DNA of 14,330 bases from an uncultured Collinsella sp. (GCA_900553935.1 USFK01000019.1:1-14330), one strand, 5' to 3'; numbered from the stretch's first letter, positions 1 to 7,436 are shown. Program-made: numbers and translations. Notes: generated by a model from the letters alone, not told the origin.

Positions 1-7
1 GACCTGC

Positions 8-44
8 ACGGGGTGTGTCCATTTGGATGCACCCCGTTTTGTTT
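8..44 (+). terminator. Rho-independent terminator of an upstream gene
   Basis: The arms at 8-20 and 25-37 (ACGGGGTG...CACCCCGT, extended inward by two G-T and three Watson-Crick pairs) form a 13-bp stem with a 4-base ATTT loop. The T-rich tail TTTTGTTT follows at 37-44. This should end transcription of a gene lying before the window, so pgeF probably starts its own transcript. Confidence 0.85.
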
Positions 45-45
45 C

Positions 46-59
46 TCGTTTGTAAACGA
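46..59. promoter_or_regulatory. Short dyad, possible operator
   Basis: TCGTTT-GT-AAACGA is a perfect 6-bp inverted repeat with a 2-base centre, placed between the upstream terminator and the presumed pgeF/pst promoter. The position suits a repressor site. Nothing else supports it, and a 6-bp dyad can arise by chance. Confidence 0.2.
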
Positions 60-73
60 AAGCCTCCAATCTC

Positions 74-95
74 CTTACGTTCCCTTTACGTTTGG
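74..95 (+). promoter_or_regulatory. Tandem 11-base direct repeat, candidate Pho-box-like site
   Basis: Two adjacent 11-base units, CTTACGTTCCC (74-84) and TTTACGTTTGG (85-95), share the core TTACGTT at exactly one helical turn. OmpR/PhoB-family response regulators, including actinobacterial PhoP, bind such head-to-tail 11-base units. The block sits where a -35 box would be, about 16 bases before the -10-like TATCCT at 112-117, as in activator-dependent promoters. The downstream genes are pgeF-pstSCAB-phoU, a classical Pho-regulon target. The repeat is seen; its role is inferred. Confidence 0.4.
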
Positions 96-108
96 TCCCT
101 ACCGCTGC

Positions 109-117
109 GGGTATCCT
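109..117 (+). promoter_or_regulatory. Candidate extended -10 element for pgeF-pst
   Basis: GGGTATCCT matches the GGGTANNAT-type element found before several other genes of this window. It has no good -35 at 17 bases; the direct repeat at 74-95 occupies that side instead. The implied 5' untranslated region is about 70 bases. An alternative weak -10 is TATAAA at 139-144. Confidence 0.35.
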
Positions 118-195
118 TTTAAGGAAGTATGACAGCCGTATAAACGCGGACTGCGCGGCGACGCCGCGGTACTTGTGTTATTAGGAGGCTTTAGT

Positions 196-996
196 ATGGC
201 AGCACGTGCGGACAACGTTTCGCGTGTCGACCATGATGGAGTTACGTTGGTGGAGGGCGCGACATCCGATGTCCGCTTTGCCTTTACCGAGCGCACCGGT
301 GGCGTTTCTGAAGATGCGTACTCCTCGCTCAACCTGGGCTCGCATGTAGGCGATGACCCCTTTGCTGTTCAAGAAAATCGTCGTCGAGCGCTCGAAGCTA
401 TGGGCGCCACTGAGTGCGAGCATAATCTGCTCGTGCCCAATCAGGTACATGGTGATCATATCGTTACGGTGACTTCGAACGGCGCCGACGATCTTGAGGC
501 TGTTCGCGAGCAGATTGCCGAGGGCTGCGATGCCATCGTCTGTACGGCCCATGACGTGCCCGTGCTGCTCTGCTTTGCCGACTGCGTTCCCGTGGTGCTG
601 GTGGCCCCTGGCGGATTTGCCGTGGTGCACTCCGGTTGGAAGGGCACGATTGCACGTATTTCTGCCAAGGCGTGCCAGGCGCTTTGCGATGCTGCCGGCT
701 GCGATGCGAGCGACGTTTCCGCCTATATCGGCCCCCATATCTTGGCTGACGAATATGAGGTATCCCAGGAACTCATGGATCGCTTTGCCGTCGAGTTCTC
801 TTGCATCGATGCGAGTGCCTCTCGCATGCTCGATCTTTCCGCTGCCATTTGTGAGGCGCTGGTAGATGCCGGTGTGGACGCGGATAATATCGTGGATACC
901 CAGCTTTCGACTGTGCGTCAGAACGACCGCTTTTATTCCTACCGTAACGAGGACGGCACCTGTGGGCGCCATGCTGCGATCGGCGTGATGCTATGA
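196..996 (+). CDS. pgeF: PgeF/YfiH (YlmD) multicopper-oxidase-fold purine nucleoside phosphorylase / peptidoglycan editing factor
   Basis: 266 residues, the usual length for the family (DUF152, the old 'laccase domain'). The zinc-site motifs are present: QVHG with His85, CFADCVPVVL with Cys130, and VVHSGWKG with His145, followed by the family motif AYIGPHI at 177-182. Known members cleave purine nucleosides (adenosine, inosine) with phosphate. In E. coli YfiH removes L-Ser wrongly placed in cell-wall precursors. The start is ATG 196, chosen because AGGAGG ends 7 bases before it; an in-frame GTG at 175 lies upstream of that ribosome binding site. The gene is ylmD of the ylm/dcw cluster, but here its stop overlaps the pstS start by 4 bases (ATGA), so it heads the phosphate operon. 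The family call is firm; the exact physiological role is not. Confidence 0.93.
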   Translation: MAARADNVSRVDHDGVTLVEGATSDVRFAFTERTGGVSEDAYSSLNLGSHVGDDPFAVQENRRRALEAMGATECEHNLLVPNQVHGDHIVTVTSNGADDLEAVREQIAEGCDAIVCTAHDVPVLLCFADCVPVVLVAPGGFAVVHSGWKGTIARISAKACQALCDAAGCDASDVSAYIGPHILADEYEVSQELMDRFAVEFSCIDASASRMLDLSAAICEALVDAGVDADNIVDTQLSTVRQNDRFYSYRNEDGTCGRHAAIGVML

Positions 997-1829
997 GAAA
1001 GATCGTATCGGTCCTGAGCGCCGCTGTGCTTACGCTTACGCTGTGCGCCTGTTCTTCGGGATCTTCTACCTCTTCCATTACCGTGGCCGGCTCCACGACC
1101 TGCCTTCCTATCGCCGAAATTGCGGCAGAGGGCTTTAAGGAGGAGACCGGCATCGACGTGCTCGTTTCCGGTTTGGGCTCTTCCGCTGGCATCGAAGCCG
1201 TCAGCGCTGGCACGGCCGATATCGCCAGCTCCTCCCGTGGACTCAATGCCGACGAACAGGATCTGGGCCTGACTCCCATCGTCATTGCCCACGACGGTAT
1301 CGCGGTCATCGTGAACGAAGACAACCCCGTCGATAACCTCTCGACCGAGCAGCTCCGCGATATCTATGCCGGCAAGATCACCAACTGGAAAGAAGTCGGT
1401 GGCGAGGACCTGAGGATTCAGGTTATCAACCGAGATGAGGCGTCTGGCACGCGTGAAGCCTTCCGCACCATCGTGATGGACGGCACCCCGTTCGATCGCC
1501 GCTCCGCCGTTCTTTCGGGCACGGGCCAGGTGCGCGACGTGGTATCTCGTTCGCGCGGGGCTATCGGCTACATTTCGCTGGGCTTCGTCGATGGCCTCAA
1601 CGCCAAGACCTCGGTCAAGGCCGTCTCGGTCAATCATGTTGAGGCGTCCGAGAAGACGGTCGCGAGTGGCGGCTATCCCATCTCGCGCGACCTTTACTTC
1701 TTTGTGAAGGGTGCGCCTTCGCAGCAGGCGCAGGATTACATCGACTACGTGACGTCCGAAAAGATGGACAAGCAGATTCGCGAGGCGGGCTTTATTCCCG
1801 TCACCAACGACGAGAAGGGGAGTGAGTAG
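993..1829 (+). CDS. pstS: PstS, periplasmic-type phosphate-binding lipoprotein of the ABC importer
   Basis: 278 residues. The N-terminus is a lipoprotein signal: Met-Arg-Lys, a hydrophobic stretch, then the lipobox LCAC with Cys20 as the lipid anchor, followed by a Ser/Gly-rich linker. The phosphate-site motifs of the PstS family are present: VAGSTTCLP (31-39), GSSAGIEAVSAGTADIASSSR (from 62) and NRDEASGTREAF (146-157). It captures inorganic phosphate outside the membrane and delivers it to PstC/PstA. Its ATG lies inside the pgeF stop (ATGA at 993-996) and there is no strong Shine-Dalgarno sequence of its own, so translation is probably coupled to pgeF. pstC follows one base after the stop. 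Confidence 0.95.
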   Translation: MRKIVSVLSAAVLTLTLCACSSGSSTSSITVAGSTTCLPIAEIAAEGFKEETGIDVLVSGLGSSAGIEAVSAGTADIASSSRGLNADEQDLGLTPIVIAHDGIAVIVNEDNPVDNLSTEQLRDIYAGKITNWKEVGGEDLRIQVINRDEASGTREAFRTIVMDGTPFDRRSAVLSGTGQVRDVVSRSRGAIGYISLGFVDGLNAKTSVKAVSVNHVEASEKTVASGGYPISRDLYFFVKGAPSQQAQDYIDYVTSEKMDKQIREAGFIPVTNDEKGSE

Positions 1830-1830
1830 C

Positions 1831-2757
1831 ATGGAAGCACAGGAAAACTCCCAGACTGAGCAGAATGCTCAGGCGCCCAAGAAGCGCGAGCTGGCGCTCG
1901 TATCGCGCAGCACCTATATCAAGGAGAAGGCGCTGCAGTGGATTTTCTTTGCCTGCGCGTTCTTGGCGGTTGTTACCGTCATCCTGATTTTTGTCTTTAC
2001 CACGTACTCGGCGCTGCCCGTCTTTACCGACATCGGTCTGGCGGACTTCTTTAGCTTTACGTGGGCGCCCTCTGAGGGCCACTACGGCATCGTGTCGCTG
2101 CTTGCCGGCTCGGGTCTGGTGACCGTCGGTGCGCTCGCCATGGGTGTGCCCCTAGGCGTGGGCACGGCCGTGTATCTGGTCGAGATCGCCAGCAAGCGCG
2201 TGCGCAAGCTCATCAGCCCTGCCGTTGACCTGTTGGCCGGCATCCCTTCTATCATCTATGGCTTCTTTGGCATGATCATCATCCGTCCGTTTATCGCGCA
2301 ACTGACCGGTGGTCTTGGTTTTGGTGCGCTGACGGCGTGGTTCGTGCTTGCCATCATGATCGTCCCTACCATCACCACGCTCACCATCGATGCCCTCAAT
2401 TCCATTCCCATGGGTATTCGCGAGGCATCGTATGCCATGGGTGCTACTAAGTGGCAGACCATCTATAAGGTCGTGCTACCTGCCGCCAAGCTGGGTATCG
2501 TGGATGCCATCGTGCTGGGTATGGGCCGTGCCATCGGCGAGACCATGGCCGTGCTCATGGTCGTGGGTAACGCCCCGGTTATTCCCGACAGCATTGCGAG
2601 CCCCATCTCGACGCTCACGAGCCAGATCGCGCTCGACATGAGCTATTCCTCGGGTCTGCACCGCTCGGCGCTGTTCGGCATGGGCGTGGTCCTGTTTATC
2701 ATCTCCGCCACGCTGGTGGGCATCGTCCGTCTGATTTCCAAGAAGAAGAGGGGGTAG
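1831..2757 (+). CDS. pstC: PstC, phosphate ABC transporter permease
   Basis: 308 residues, an inner-membrane permease with about six transmembrane segments. The first is roughly residues 36-59, after a hydrophilic Glu/Gln-rich N-terminus. The ABC-permease EAA loop that docks on PstB is seen at about 197-217 (REASYAMGATKWQTIYKVVLP), with GRAIGETMAVLMV after it, typical of PstC. The start is ATG 1831, since AAGGGGAG (1815-1822) is 8 bases upstream; an in-frame GTG at 1822 overlaps that ribosome binding site and is rejected. The gene is one base from pstS and three from pstA and clearly belongs to the same transcript. It pairs with PstA to form the phosphate channel. Confidence 0.95.
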   Translation: MEAQENSQTEQNAQAPKKRELALVSRSTYIKEKALQWIFFACAFLAVVTVILIFVFTTYSALPVFTDIGLADFFSFTWAPSEGHYGIVSLLAGSGLVTVGALAMGVPLGVGTAVYLVEIASKRVRKLISPAVDLLAGIPSIIYGFFGMIIIRPFIAQLTGGLGFGALTAWFVLAIMIVPTITTLTIDALNSIPMGIREASYAMGATKWQTIYKVVLPAAKLGIVDAIVLGMGRAIGETMAVLMVVGNAPVIPDSIASPISTLTSQIALDMSYSSGLHRSALFGMGVVLFIISATLVGIVRLISKKKRG

Positions 2758-2760
2758 GCT

Positions 2761-3666
2761 ATGTCCGATTCCGTTGACACGACGGTCGATACGACCTCGT
2801 CGCGCGAGCGCATCAAGCGTGCCCTTTCCCATGGCAAGAAGGGCCGCATCAACAAGGACCTGTCCAACAAGATCATGCTTGGCGTGTTCCGTGCCGCGGC
2901 ATACATCACCACGCTGGTGCTTGTCGCTATCATTGCCTATGTGGTCATTAACGGCCTGCCGCATATCTCGCTCGACTTTATCTTCGGTTGGCCCCAGGGC
3001 GTCAACGCCGAGGGCGGAATTTGGCCCACGATCGTCTCGACCGTCTATGTGACGGCGCTCGCCATGCTTATCTGCACGCCGATTGCTGTGCTGGCAGCCG
3101 TCTATCTGGCCGAGTACGCCAAGCAGGGCAAGGTCGTCGAGCTCATTCGCTACGCTGCTGACGCTTTGGCCTCGGTGCCCTCCATCGTTATGGGCCTGTT
3201 TGGCTACGCCTTGTTTGTCGAGGCCATGGGCCTGGGCCTTTCGATGGTCTCGGCCGCTCTGGCGCTCGCGCTCTTGATGCTTCCCATTGTCATGCGCACC
3301 ACCGAAGAGGCCATTCGCGCCGTCCCGCGCTATATCCGTTGGGGCGCGTACGGCCTGGGCGCCACCAAGTGGCAGGTTGTCTCCAAGATTGTGCTTCCTT
3401 CTGCCTTTGGCCGTATTGCCACGGGCATCGTCCTCGCCATCGGCCGCGCCATTGGCGAGACCGCGGTGGTGCTCTACACCATGGGCCAAGCCATCAATCT
3501 GCCTATTTCGCCGCTCGATTCCGGCCGCCCCATGACGGTTCACCTGTACCTGCTTGCCAACGATGGCATCAACATGAACGCAGCCTACGGCACCGCGCTC
3601 TTGCTGATGGTGATCATTCTGGCCTTCAACCTGTTTGCGCGCTTCCTGTCGCGCAAGCGTCGCTAG
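2761..3666 (+). CDS. pstA: PstA, phosphate ABC transporter permease
   Basis: 301 residues. A charged cytoplasmic N-terminus of about 38 residues is followed by about six membrane segments, the first near 41-63. The EAA loop lies at about 194-213 (WGAYGLGATKWQVVSKIVLP), followed by GRAIGETAVVLYTMG, the PstA counterpart of the PstC motif. The C-terminus is a short basic tail (RFLSRKRR). It forms the transmembrane pore with PstC. It starts three bases after pstC, with a purine-rich AAGAGGGGG ribosome binding site inside the end of pstC. The distinction between PstA and PstC rests on gene order and on the TMGQAINLP-type sequence after the conserved GET. Confidence 0.94.
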   Translation: MSDSVDTTVDTTSSRERIKRALSHGKKGRINKDLSNKIMLGVFRAAAYITTLVLVAIIAYVVINGLPHISLDFIFGWPQGVNAEGGIWPTIVSTVYVTALAMLICTPIAVLAAVYLAEYAKQGKVVELIRYAADALASVPSIVMGLFGYALFVEAMGLGLSMVSAALALALLMLPIVMRTTEEAIRAVPRYIRWGAYGLGATKWQVVSKIVLPSAFGRIATGIVLAIGRAIGETAVVLYTMGQAINLPISPLDSGRPMTVHLYLLANDGINMNAAYGTALLLMVIILAFNLFARFLSRKRR

Positions 3667-3678
3667 TTAAGGAGTCCC

Positions 3679-4480
<802 letters not shown>

Positions 4481-4482
<2 letters not shown>

Positions 4483-4526
4483 TCGGTGCGACTAGTCCCA
4501 AGCCGATCGGACCTAGTCCGGTGCGT
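4481..4526 (+). repeat. Imperfect direct repeat between pstB and phoU
   Basis: GATCGGTGCGACTAGTCC (4481-4498) is echoed 24 bases on by GATCGG-ACCTAGTCC (4505-4519), after which GGTGCG appears again (4520-4525). GGACCTAGTCC (4509-4519) is also a small dyad, as is CCGATCGG (4503-4510). The first copy overlaps the pstB stop codon. No function is assigned; a processing site or operator ahead of phoU is possible. Confidence 0.4.
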
Positions 4527-4533
4527 ATTCACT

Positions 4534-4554
4534 GTGCGGGCGGCATGACCGCAC
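4534..4554 (+). promoter_or_regulatory. Stem-loop ahead of the phoU ribosome binding site
   Basis: GTGCGG (4534-4539) pairs with CCGCAC (4549-4554) around a 9-base loop, ending 9 bases before TGGAG (4564-4568), the phoU Shine-Dalgarno sequence. There is no T-run, so it is not an intrinsic terminator. It could stabilise the end of the upstream message or tune phoU translation relative to pstSCAB. Confidence 0.35.
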
Positions 4555-4574
4555 CCAACTGATTGGAGTGAACC

Positions 4575-5432
4575 ATGCGCAAACTGTTTTCCCGTCAGCT
4601 CGTCGAGGCCCGTCACGAGATGCTGAGCATCTATGAGGCCGTCGATCTGGCCCTCCACGATGCCGTGAAGGCCTATGTGACCGACGACCGCAAGCTCGCC
4701 ACCAAGACCAAGAAGCGCACGCTTTCGATTGACGCGCGCTGCGCCAACCTGGAGGCCGTCTGCTACAACCTGATCGCCACGCAGTCACCGGTCGCCTCCG
4801 ACTTCCGCCTGCTTCAGACGATCATCTACGTCGACTTTAACCTGCAGCGCATGACCGATAAGGTCCGTCAGATCTGCCGTGCCACGCGTCATATGATCAA
4901 GGCCGACATCTCGCTGCCCAAGGAGCTTGTCGGCACGGTTGAGGCCGAGGCTGAGGCCGTCTACCAGGTGCTGGGCTCTTCGCTTTCTGCGCTCGTCACC
5001 AATGATATGTCCATCATCTGCAACCTGGCCGTCGAGGACGAGCCAGTGCACGCTGCCTACGAGAAGTTCTTCCGCACCTTTAACCGTATGGATACGGGCG
5101 ACTTTATGGACGACGACAGCAACTATGACGACCTGCGCCGCGCCATCATGGTTTCGCGCTACCTCGATCGCATCGCTTCCATTTCCATCGATGCCGCTTG
5201 CCGTCTGACCTTCCTGTTGACTGGTCAGCGTATGAACGCCGGCGATATCGCCCGTGTGGACGAGGATGAGCTCGAGAGCATGCGCGTGCCTTCGGGCGAG
5301 GGTGTTATCATGAGGCCCGCCGTCGACGCGCGTTACGTTGCCAAGGTGCCCGCCAACGAGGTCAGCGAGGGTCTTCGCTACCTGCTCGATCATCTTGAGG
5401 ACGAGGACGATGGCGAGGACGACGAGGAGTAA
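4575..5432 (+). CDS. phoU: PhoU-family phosphate regulator with altered metal-site motifs and acidic tail
   Basis: 285 residues, longer than the usual 215-240. Two PhoU three-helix repeats are recognisable. The first contains CYNLIATQSPVASDFRLLQ (63-81, the PhoU 'PvAsDLR' motif) and then NLQRMTDKV, where the usual LERIGDHA has Glu changed to Gln91 and Asp95 kept. The second has YLDRIASISIDAACRLTFLLTG, where the usual YLERIGDHATNI has Asp198 for Glu and Ser202 for Asp. The C-terminal 65 residues are an extension ending in a strongly acidic tail (from about 274). PhoU links PstB activity to the PhoR/PhoP sensor system and shuts phosphate signalling and uptake when phosphate is plentiful. Its place directly after pstB supports the call. 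TGGAG lies 6 bases before ATG. Confidence 0.88.
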   Translation: MRKLFSRQLVEARHEMLSIYEAVDLALHDAVKAYVTDDRKLATKTKKRTLSIDARCANLEAVCYNLIATQSPVASDFRLLQTIIYVDFNLQRMTDKVRQICRATRHMIKADISLPKELVGTVEAEAEAVYQVLGSSLSALVTNDMSIICNLAVEDEPVHAAYEKFFRTFNRMDTGDFMDDDSNYDDLRRAIMVSRYLDRIASISIDAACRLTFLLTGQRMNAGDIARVDEDELESMRVPSGEGVIMRPAVDARYVAKVPANEVSEGLRYLLDHLEDEDDGEDDEE

Positions 5433-5469
5433 GTGACCCCGTTCGTCGAAAGATTGTAAATACCTAAGT

Positions 5470-5506
5470 GAGCGCGGCCTTGCACATGCGGGACCGCGCT
5501 CTTGCG
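5470..5506 (+). terminator. GC-rich hairpin after phoU, possible weak terminator
   Basis: GAGCGCGG (5470-5477) pairs perfectly with CCGCGCTC (5494-5501) around a 16-base loop, 37 bases after the phoU stop. The tail is only TTGCGTT, so termination would be partial. It would mark the border between the pst-phoU block and yggS-sepF-yggT-divIVA. The loop (CCTTGCACATGCGGG) resembles that of the terminator after divIVA. Confidence 0.5.
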
Positions 5507-5551
5507 TTAGCATGGGACTACTTGTTTGGCTGTCAGCGGAGGCGATTAGCA

Positions 5552-6289
5552 ATGGATAACTATTTGGACTTGATGCGCGCTCGCCGCGAGCAGATTCTGG
5601 AACGTTTTTATGCGGCGCTCGATCGCGCGGGCCGCCCCCACGATGCCGCGCGCCTCATTGCCGTGTCCAAGACCGTTGGTGTCGATGAGACCGTTGCCGC
5701 CATCCAGGCGGGGTATCGCCATTTTGCCGAGAACCGCCCGCAGGAGCTGGTTCGCAAGCTCACGGGTCTGGCGGAGCATCCGGAGCTGCCCGAGGTGCGC
5801 TTCGATATGATCGGCAACCTGCAGACCAATAAGATCAATGCGGTGCTGGGCTCAGCCGAGCTGATTCACTCGGTGGGTTCGCTGCATCTGGCACAGGCGA
5901 TCTCGAGCCGTGCTGTCCGCAAGATTGAGGCAGGCGAGCTCGCCGGCCCCCAGCGCGTGCTCATTGAGGTCAATGTGAGTGGTGAGGAGTCGAAGGGAGG
6001 CTTTTCGCCCGATGAGATTCGCGCCGCCGCGGGTGAGCTTGCGGAGCTCGAGGGAATTTGCGTGCAGGGGCTTATGACTATGGCGCCCCGGGGGAATAAG
6101 GATGTGGCACGCCGCACCTTTGCGGGGCTTCGTGAGCTGAGGGATGAGCTGGAGGCGGCGCATCCCGATTTGAACCTGCCTGAGCTTTCCTGCGGCATGA
6201 GCGAGGACTTTGAGCCTGCCCTTGAGGAGGGCTCTACGCTCGTTCGCCTGGGCAGGGTAGTATTTAGCCCGGAGTTTGCAGTAAAATAA
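5552..6289 (+). CDS. yggS: YggS/YlmE, pyridoxal-phosphate homeostasis protein (PLPBP)
   Basis: 245 residues, the family size. It is a single alanine-racemase-like barrel that binds PLP without known catalysis and keeps vitamin B6 and amino-acid pools balanced. The PLP lysine is Lys40 in LIAVSKT. Other family blocks follow: AGYRHFAENRPQEL, FDMIGNLQTNKI, VLIEVNVSGEESKGGF, GLMTMAP, and LSCGMSEDFEPALEEGSTLVRLGRVVF, which carries the phosphate-binding serine/glycine region. The block usually written as H(F/W)IG(H/N)LQ(S/T)NK has Asp-Met before IGNLQ. The start is ATG 5552 with GGAGG 9 bases upstream; the in-frame GTG at 5468 lies before the hairpin and is rejected. In Gram-positives ylmE normally sits next to ylmD and sepF. 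Confidence 0.93.
   Translation: MDNYLDLMRARREQILERFYAALDRAGRPHDAARLIAVSKTVGVDETVAAIQAGYRHFAENRPQELVRKLTGLAEHPELPEVRFDMIGNLQTNKINAVLGSAELIHSVGSLHLAQAISSRAVRKIEAGELAGPQRVLIEVNVSGEESKGGFSPDEIRAAAGELAELEGICVQGLMTMAPRGNKDVARRTFAGLRELRDELEAAHPDLNLPELSCGMSEDFEPALEEGSTLVRLGRVVFSPEFAVK
6255..6263 (+). promoter_or_regulatory. Candidate promoter element for sepF inside the end of yggS
   Basis: GGGTAGTAT lies in the last codons of yggS, 87 bases before the sepF start, and matches the GGGTANNAT-type element seen elsewhere in the window. No clear -35 is present. It would let sepF-yggT be transcribed independently of yggS. Confidence 0.3.
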
Positions 6290-6349
6290 GGCTCTGAAGT
6301 GCGCACTGATTATCGGGGCGCCTGCACTAAACCGCGAGAGGACACAACC

Positions 6350-7072
6350 ATGGGCTTCTTTGACGAGATTAAAAATAAGATGCACCTGGGCGGCCAGCAG
6401 GGTTACGACCAGGGTTATGGCCAGGACGACGACTACGGCTACGATGACGGCTATGACGATAGTTATCAGGGCAACGGCTACAGCGGTGCTTCGGGCGAGG
6501 GCTTCTACACCCAAGACGAGCCGAGCAACGGCCTGCTTGGTCAGACGCGCCGCGGTGAAGCTGAGTCGGTTGCCGTGTATACGCGCTCCGGTCAGCTGGT
6601 CGGCGATGACTCCCGCCATGCCACGACGTATAACCCGCCTTCGCGCTCGCAGGACAGCGTTGCGAGCGGTTATCGTCCTGGTGCCTATGACACGCCGTCG
6701 AGCTACGCCGAGAACACCCGCGCCCGTGCCGCCGCTGCACCCGCGCCTGCACCGAGCGATGCCTCGGCCTATGCGAGCAATATCATCAACGCCACGCCGC
6801 AGCTGCCGGCCTATGTCCTGCGCCCCGAGAGCTATGACGACGTGGAGACCGTGGTGCGCCGCGTTCGCACCAAGCAGCCTGTCGCACTGATTTTTGTGGG
6901 CGTACGCACCGAAGTTGCCAAGCGCGTCTTGGACTTCTCTTACGGCTTTGCCTGCGGTCTGGGCGCCACGGTCAAGGAGGTAGGCGACCGCGTGTTCATG
7001 GTGCTGCCCGCCGGTTGCGAGGTCAAAGATTCCGATCTCAAGAAGCTTCGTGCCGACGGCTACCTTAAGTAA
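6350..7072 (+). CDS. sepF: SepF (YlmF), FtsZ-ring membrane anchor
   Basis: 240 residues. Residues 1-12 (MGFFDEIKNKMH) are the amphipathic membrane-binding helix. Residues 15-45 are a Gly/Tyr/Asp-rich low-complexity stretch, followed by a long disordered linker to about 150. The conserved SepF (DUF552) core runs about 156-225 (LRPESYDDVETVVRRVRTKQPVAL..., then FSYGFACGLGATVKEVGDRVFMVLP). The core dimerises and binds the FtsZ C-terminus, so the protein tethers the Z-ring to the membrane. Actinobacteria lack FtsA, which makes SepF the main anchor there. The start is ATG 6350 with GAGAGGA 7 bases upstream; the in-frame GTG at 6299 would add 17 residues ahead of the membrane helix and is rejected. 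Confidence 0.94.
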   Translation: MGFFDEIKNKMHLGGQQGYDQGYGQDDDYGYDDGYDDSYQGNGYSGASGEGFYTQDEPSNGLLGQTRRGEAESVAVYTRSGQLVGDDSRHATTYNPPSRSQDSVASGYRPGAYDTPSSYAENTRARAAAAPAPAPSDASAYASNIINATPQLPAYVLRPESYDDVETVVRRVRTKQPVALIFVGVRTEVAKRVLDFSYGFACGLGATVKEVGDRVFMVLPAGCEVKDSDLKKLRADGYLK

Positions 7073-7081
7073 AGACAAGAC

Positions 7082-7096
7082 GAGGAGATTCCTATC
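7082..7096 (+). promoter_or_regulatory. Ribosome binding site that points to an ATC start codon for yggT
   Basis: GAGGAG (7082-7087) is followed after 6 bases by ATC (7094-7096). In this frame no ATG, GTG or TTG occurs between the sepF stop at 7070 and the ATG at 7172. The next ATG is 26 codons further, inside the first membrane helix, and has no Shine-Dalgarno sequence. Confidence 0.65.
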
Positions 7097-7375
7097 AACA
7101 TCTACACTATCGTCCAGCTGGTCAACACGCTGTTCAACTTCTATTCCACGCTCATTGTCGTCTACTGCTTTATGACGTGGATTCCCATGAAGCAGGGTGG
7201 TTTACTTCAGGATATTGCCGCGGTGCTTGATAGCGTGTGCGGTCCGTGGCTCAACCTGTTCCGTCGTTTCATCCCGCCGATGGGCGGTATCGATTTTTCG
7301 CCGGTCGTTGCGATTATTGCGTTGCAGTTGGTGCAGAGGCTGGTTCTGCAGCTTCTTATAGGTATACTCGTGTAG
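7094..7375 (+). CDS. yggT: YggT/YlmG-family small membrane protein, apparently with a non-standard ATC start
   Basis: 93 residues if read from ATC 7094, the normal length for the family. There are two hydrophobic segments, about 5-30 and 68-93. Between them is the family motif GGLLQDIAAVLDSVCGPWLNLFRRFIPPMGGIDFSPVVA (from 35), with its near-invariant RRFIPPMGGIDFSP core. The family is linked to membrane or cell-wall organisation and division and lies beside sepF in many genomes. Starting at ATG 7172 would leave 67 residues and cut off the first membrane helix. The upstream reading IYTIVQLVNTLFNFYS aligns with the expected N-terminus, and a good ribosome binding site points at ATC. It begins 21 bases after the sepF stop, in the same frame. 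Confidence 0.82.
   Translation: MNIYTIVQLVNTLFNFYSTLIVVYCFMTWIPMKQGGLLQDIAAVLDSVCGPWLNLFRRFIPPMGGIDFSPVVAIIALQLVQRLVLQLLIGILV
7360..7368 (+). promoter_or_regulatory. Candidate promoter for divIVA at the end of yggT
   Basis: AGGTATACT contains TATACT (7363-7368), five of six matches to the -10 consensus, preceded by AGG as in the local GGGTANNAT-type elements. The best -35 is poor (TGGTTC, spacing 16). The distance to the divIVA ATG is 68 bases. The 61-base yggT-divIVA gap otherwise holds only the AAAGGAG ribosome binding site. Confidence 0.4.
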
Positions 7376-7436
7376 AGCTGACTTAGTAACTTACGTCGGG
7401 CGTGTAGCGCCGAGGCGATGAAAAAGGAGACTTGTT

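Noticed and set aside
139..144. TATAAA as the pgeF -10 box
   Set aside because: No matching -35 is present (CTTTTA at spacing 17). The GGGTATCCT element next to the 11-base repeats fits better, though neither is proven.
175..195. GTG start 7 codons upstream for pgeF
   Set aside because: The AGGAGG ribosome binding site lies inside this extension, 7 bases before ATG 196.
181..972. Long - strand open frame opposite pgeF
   Set aside because: It is a shadow of the GC-rich coding frame of pgeF. It shows no recognisable motifs and pgeF has clear family motifs.
5852..7078. 408-codon - strand open frame over yggS and sepF
   Set aside because: It spans two well-supported genes and their gap, with low-complexity composition. 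This is typical antisense openness in high-GC DNA.
7172..7375. Short yggT starting at ATG 7172
   Set aside because: It removes the first membrane helix, has no ribosome binding site, and ignores GAGGAG placed 6 bases before ATC 7094.
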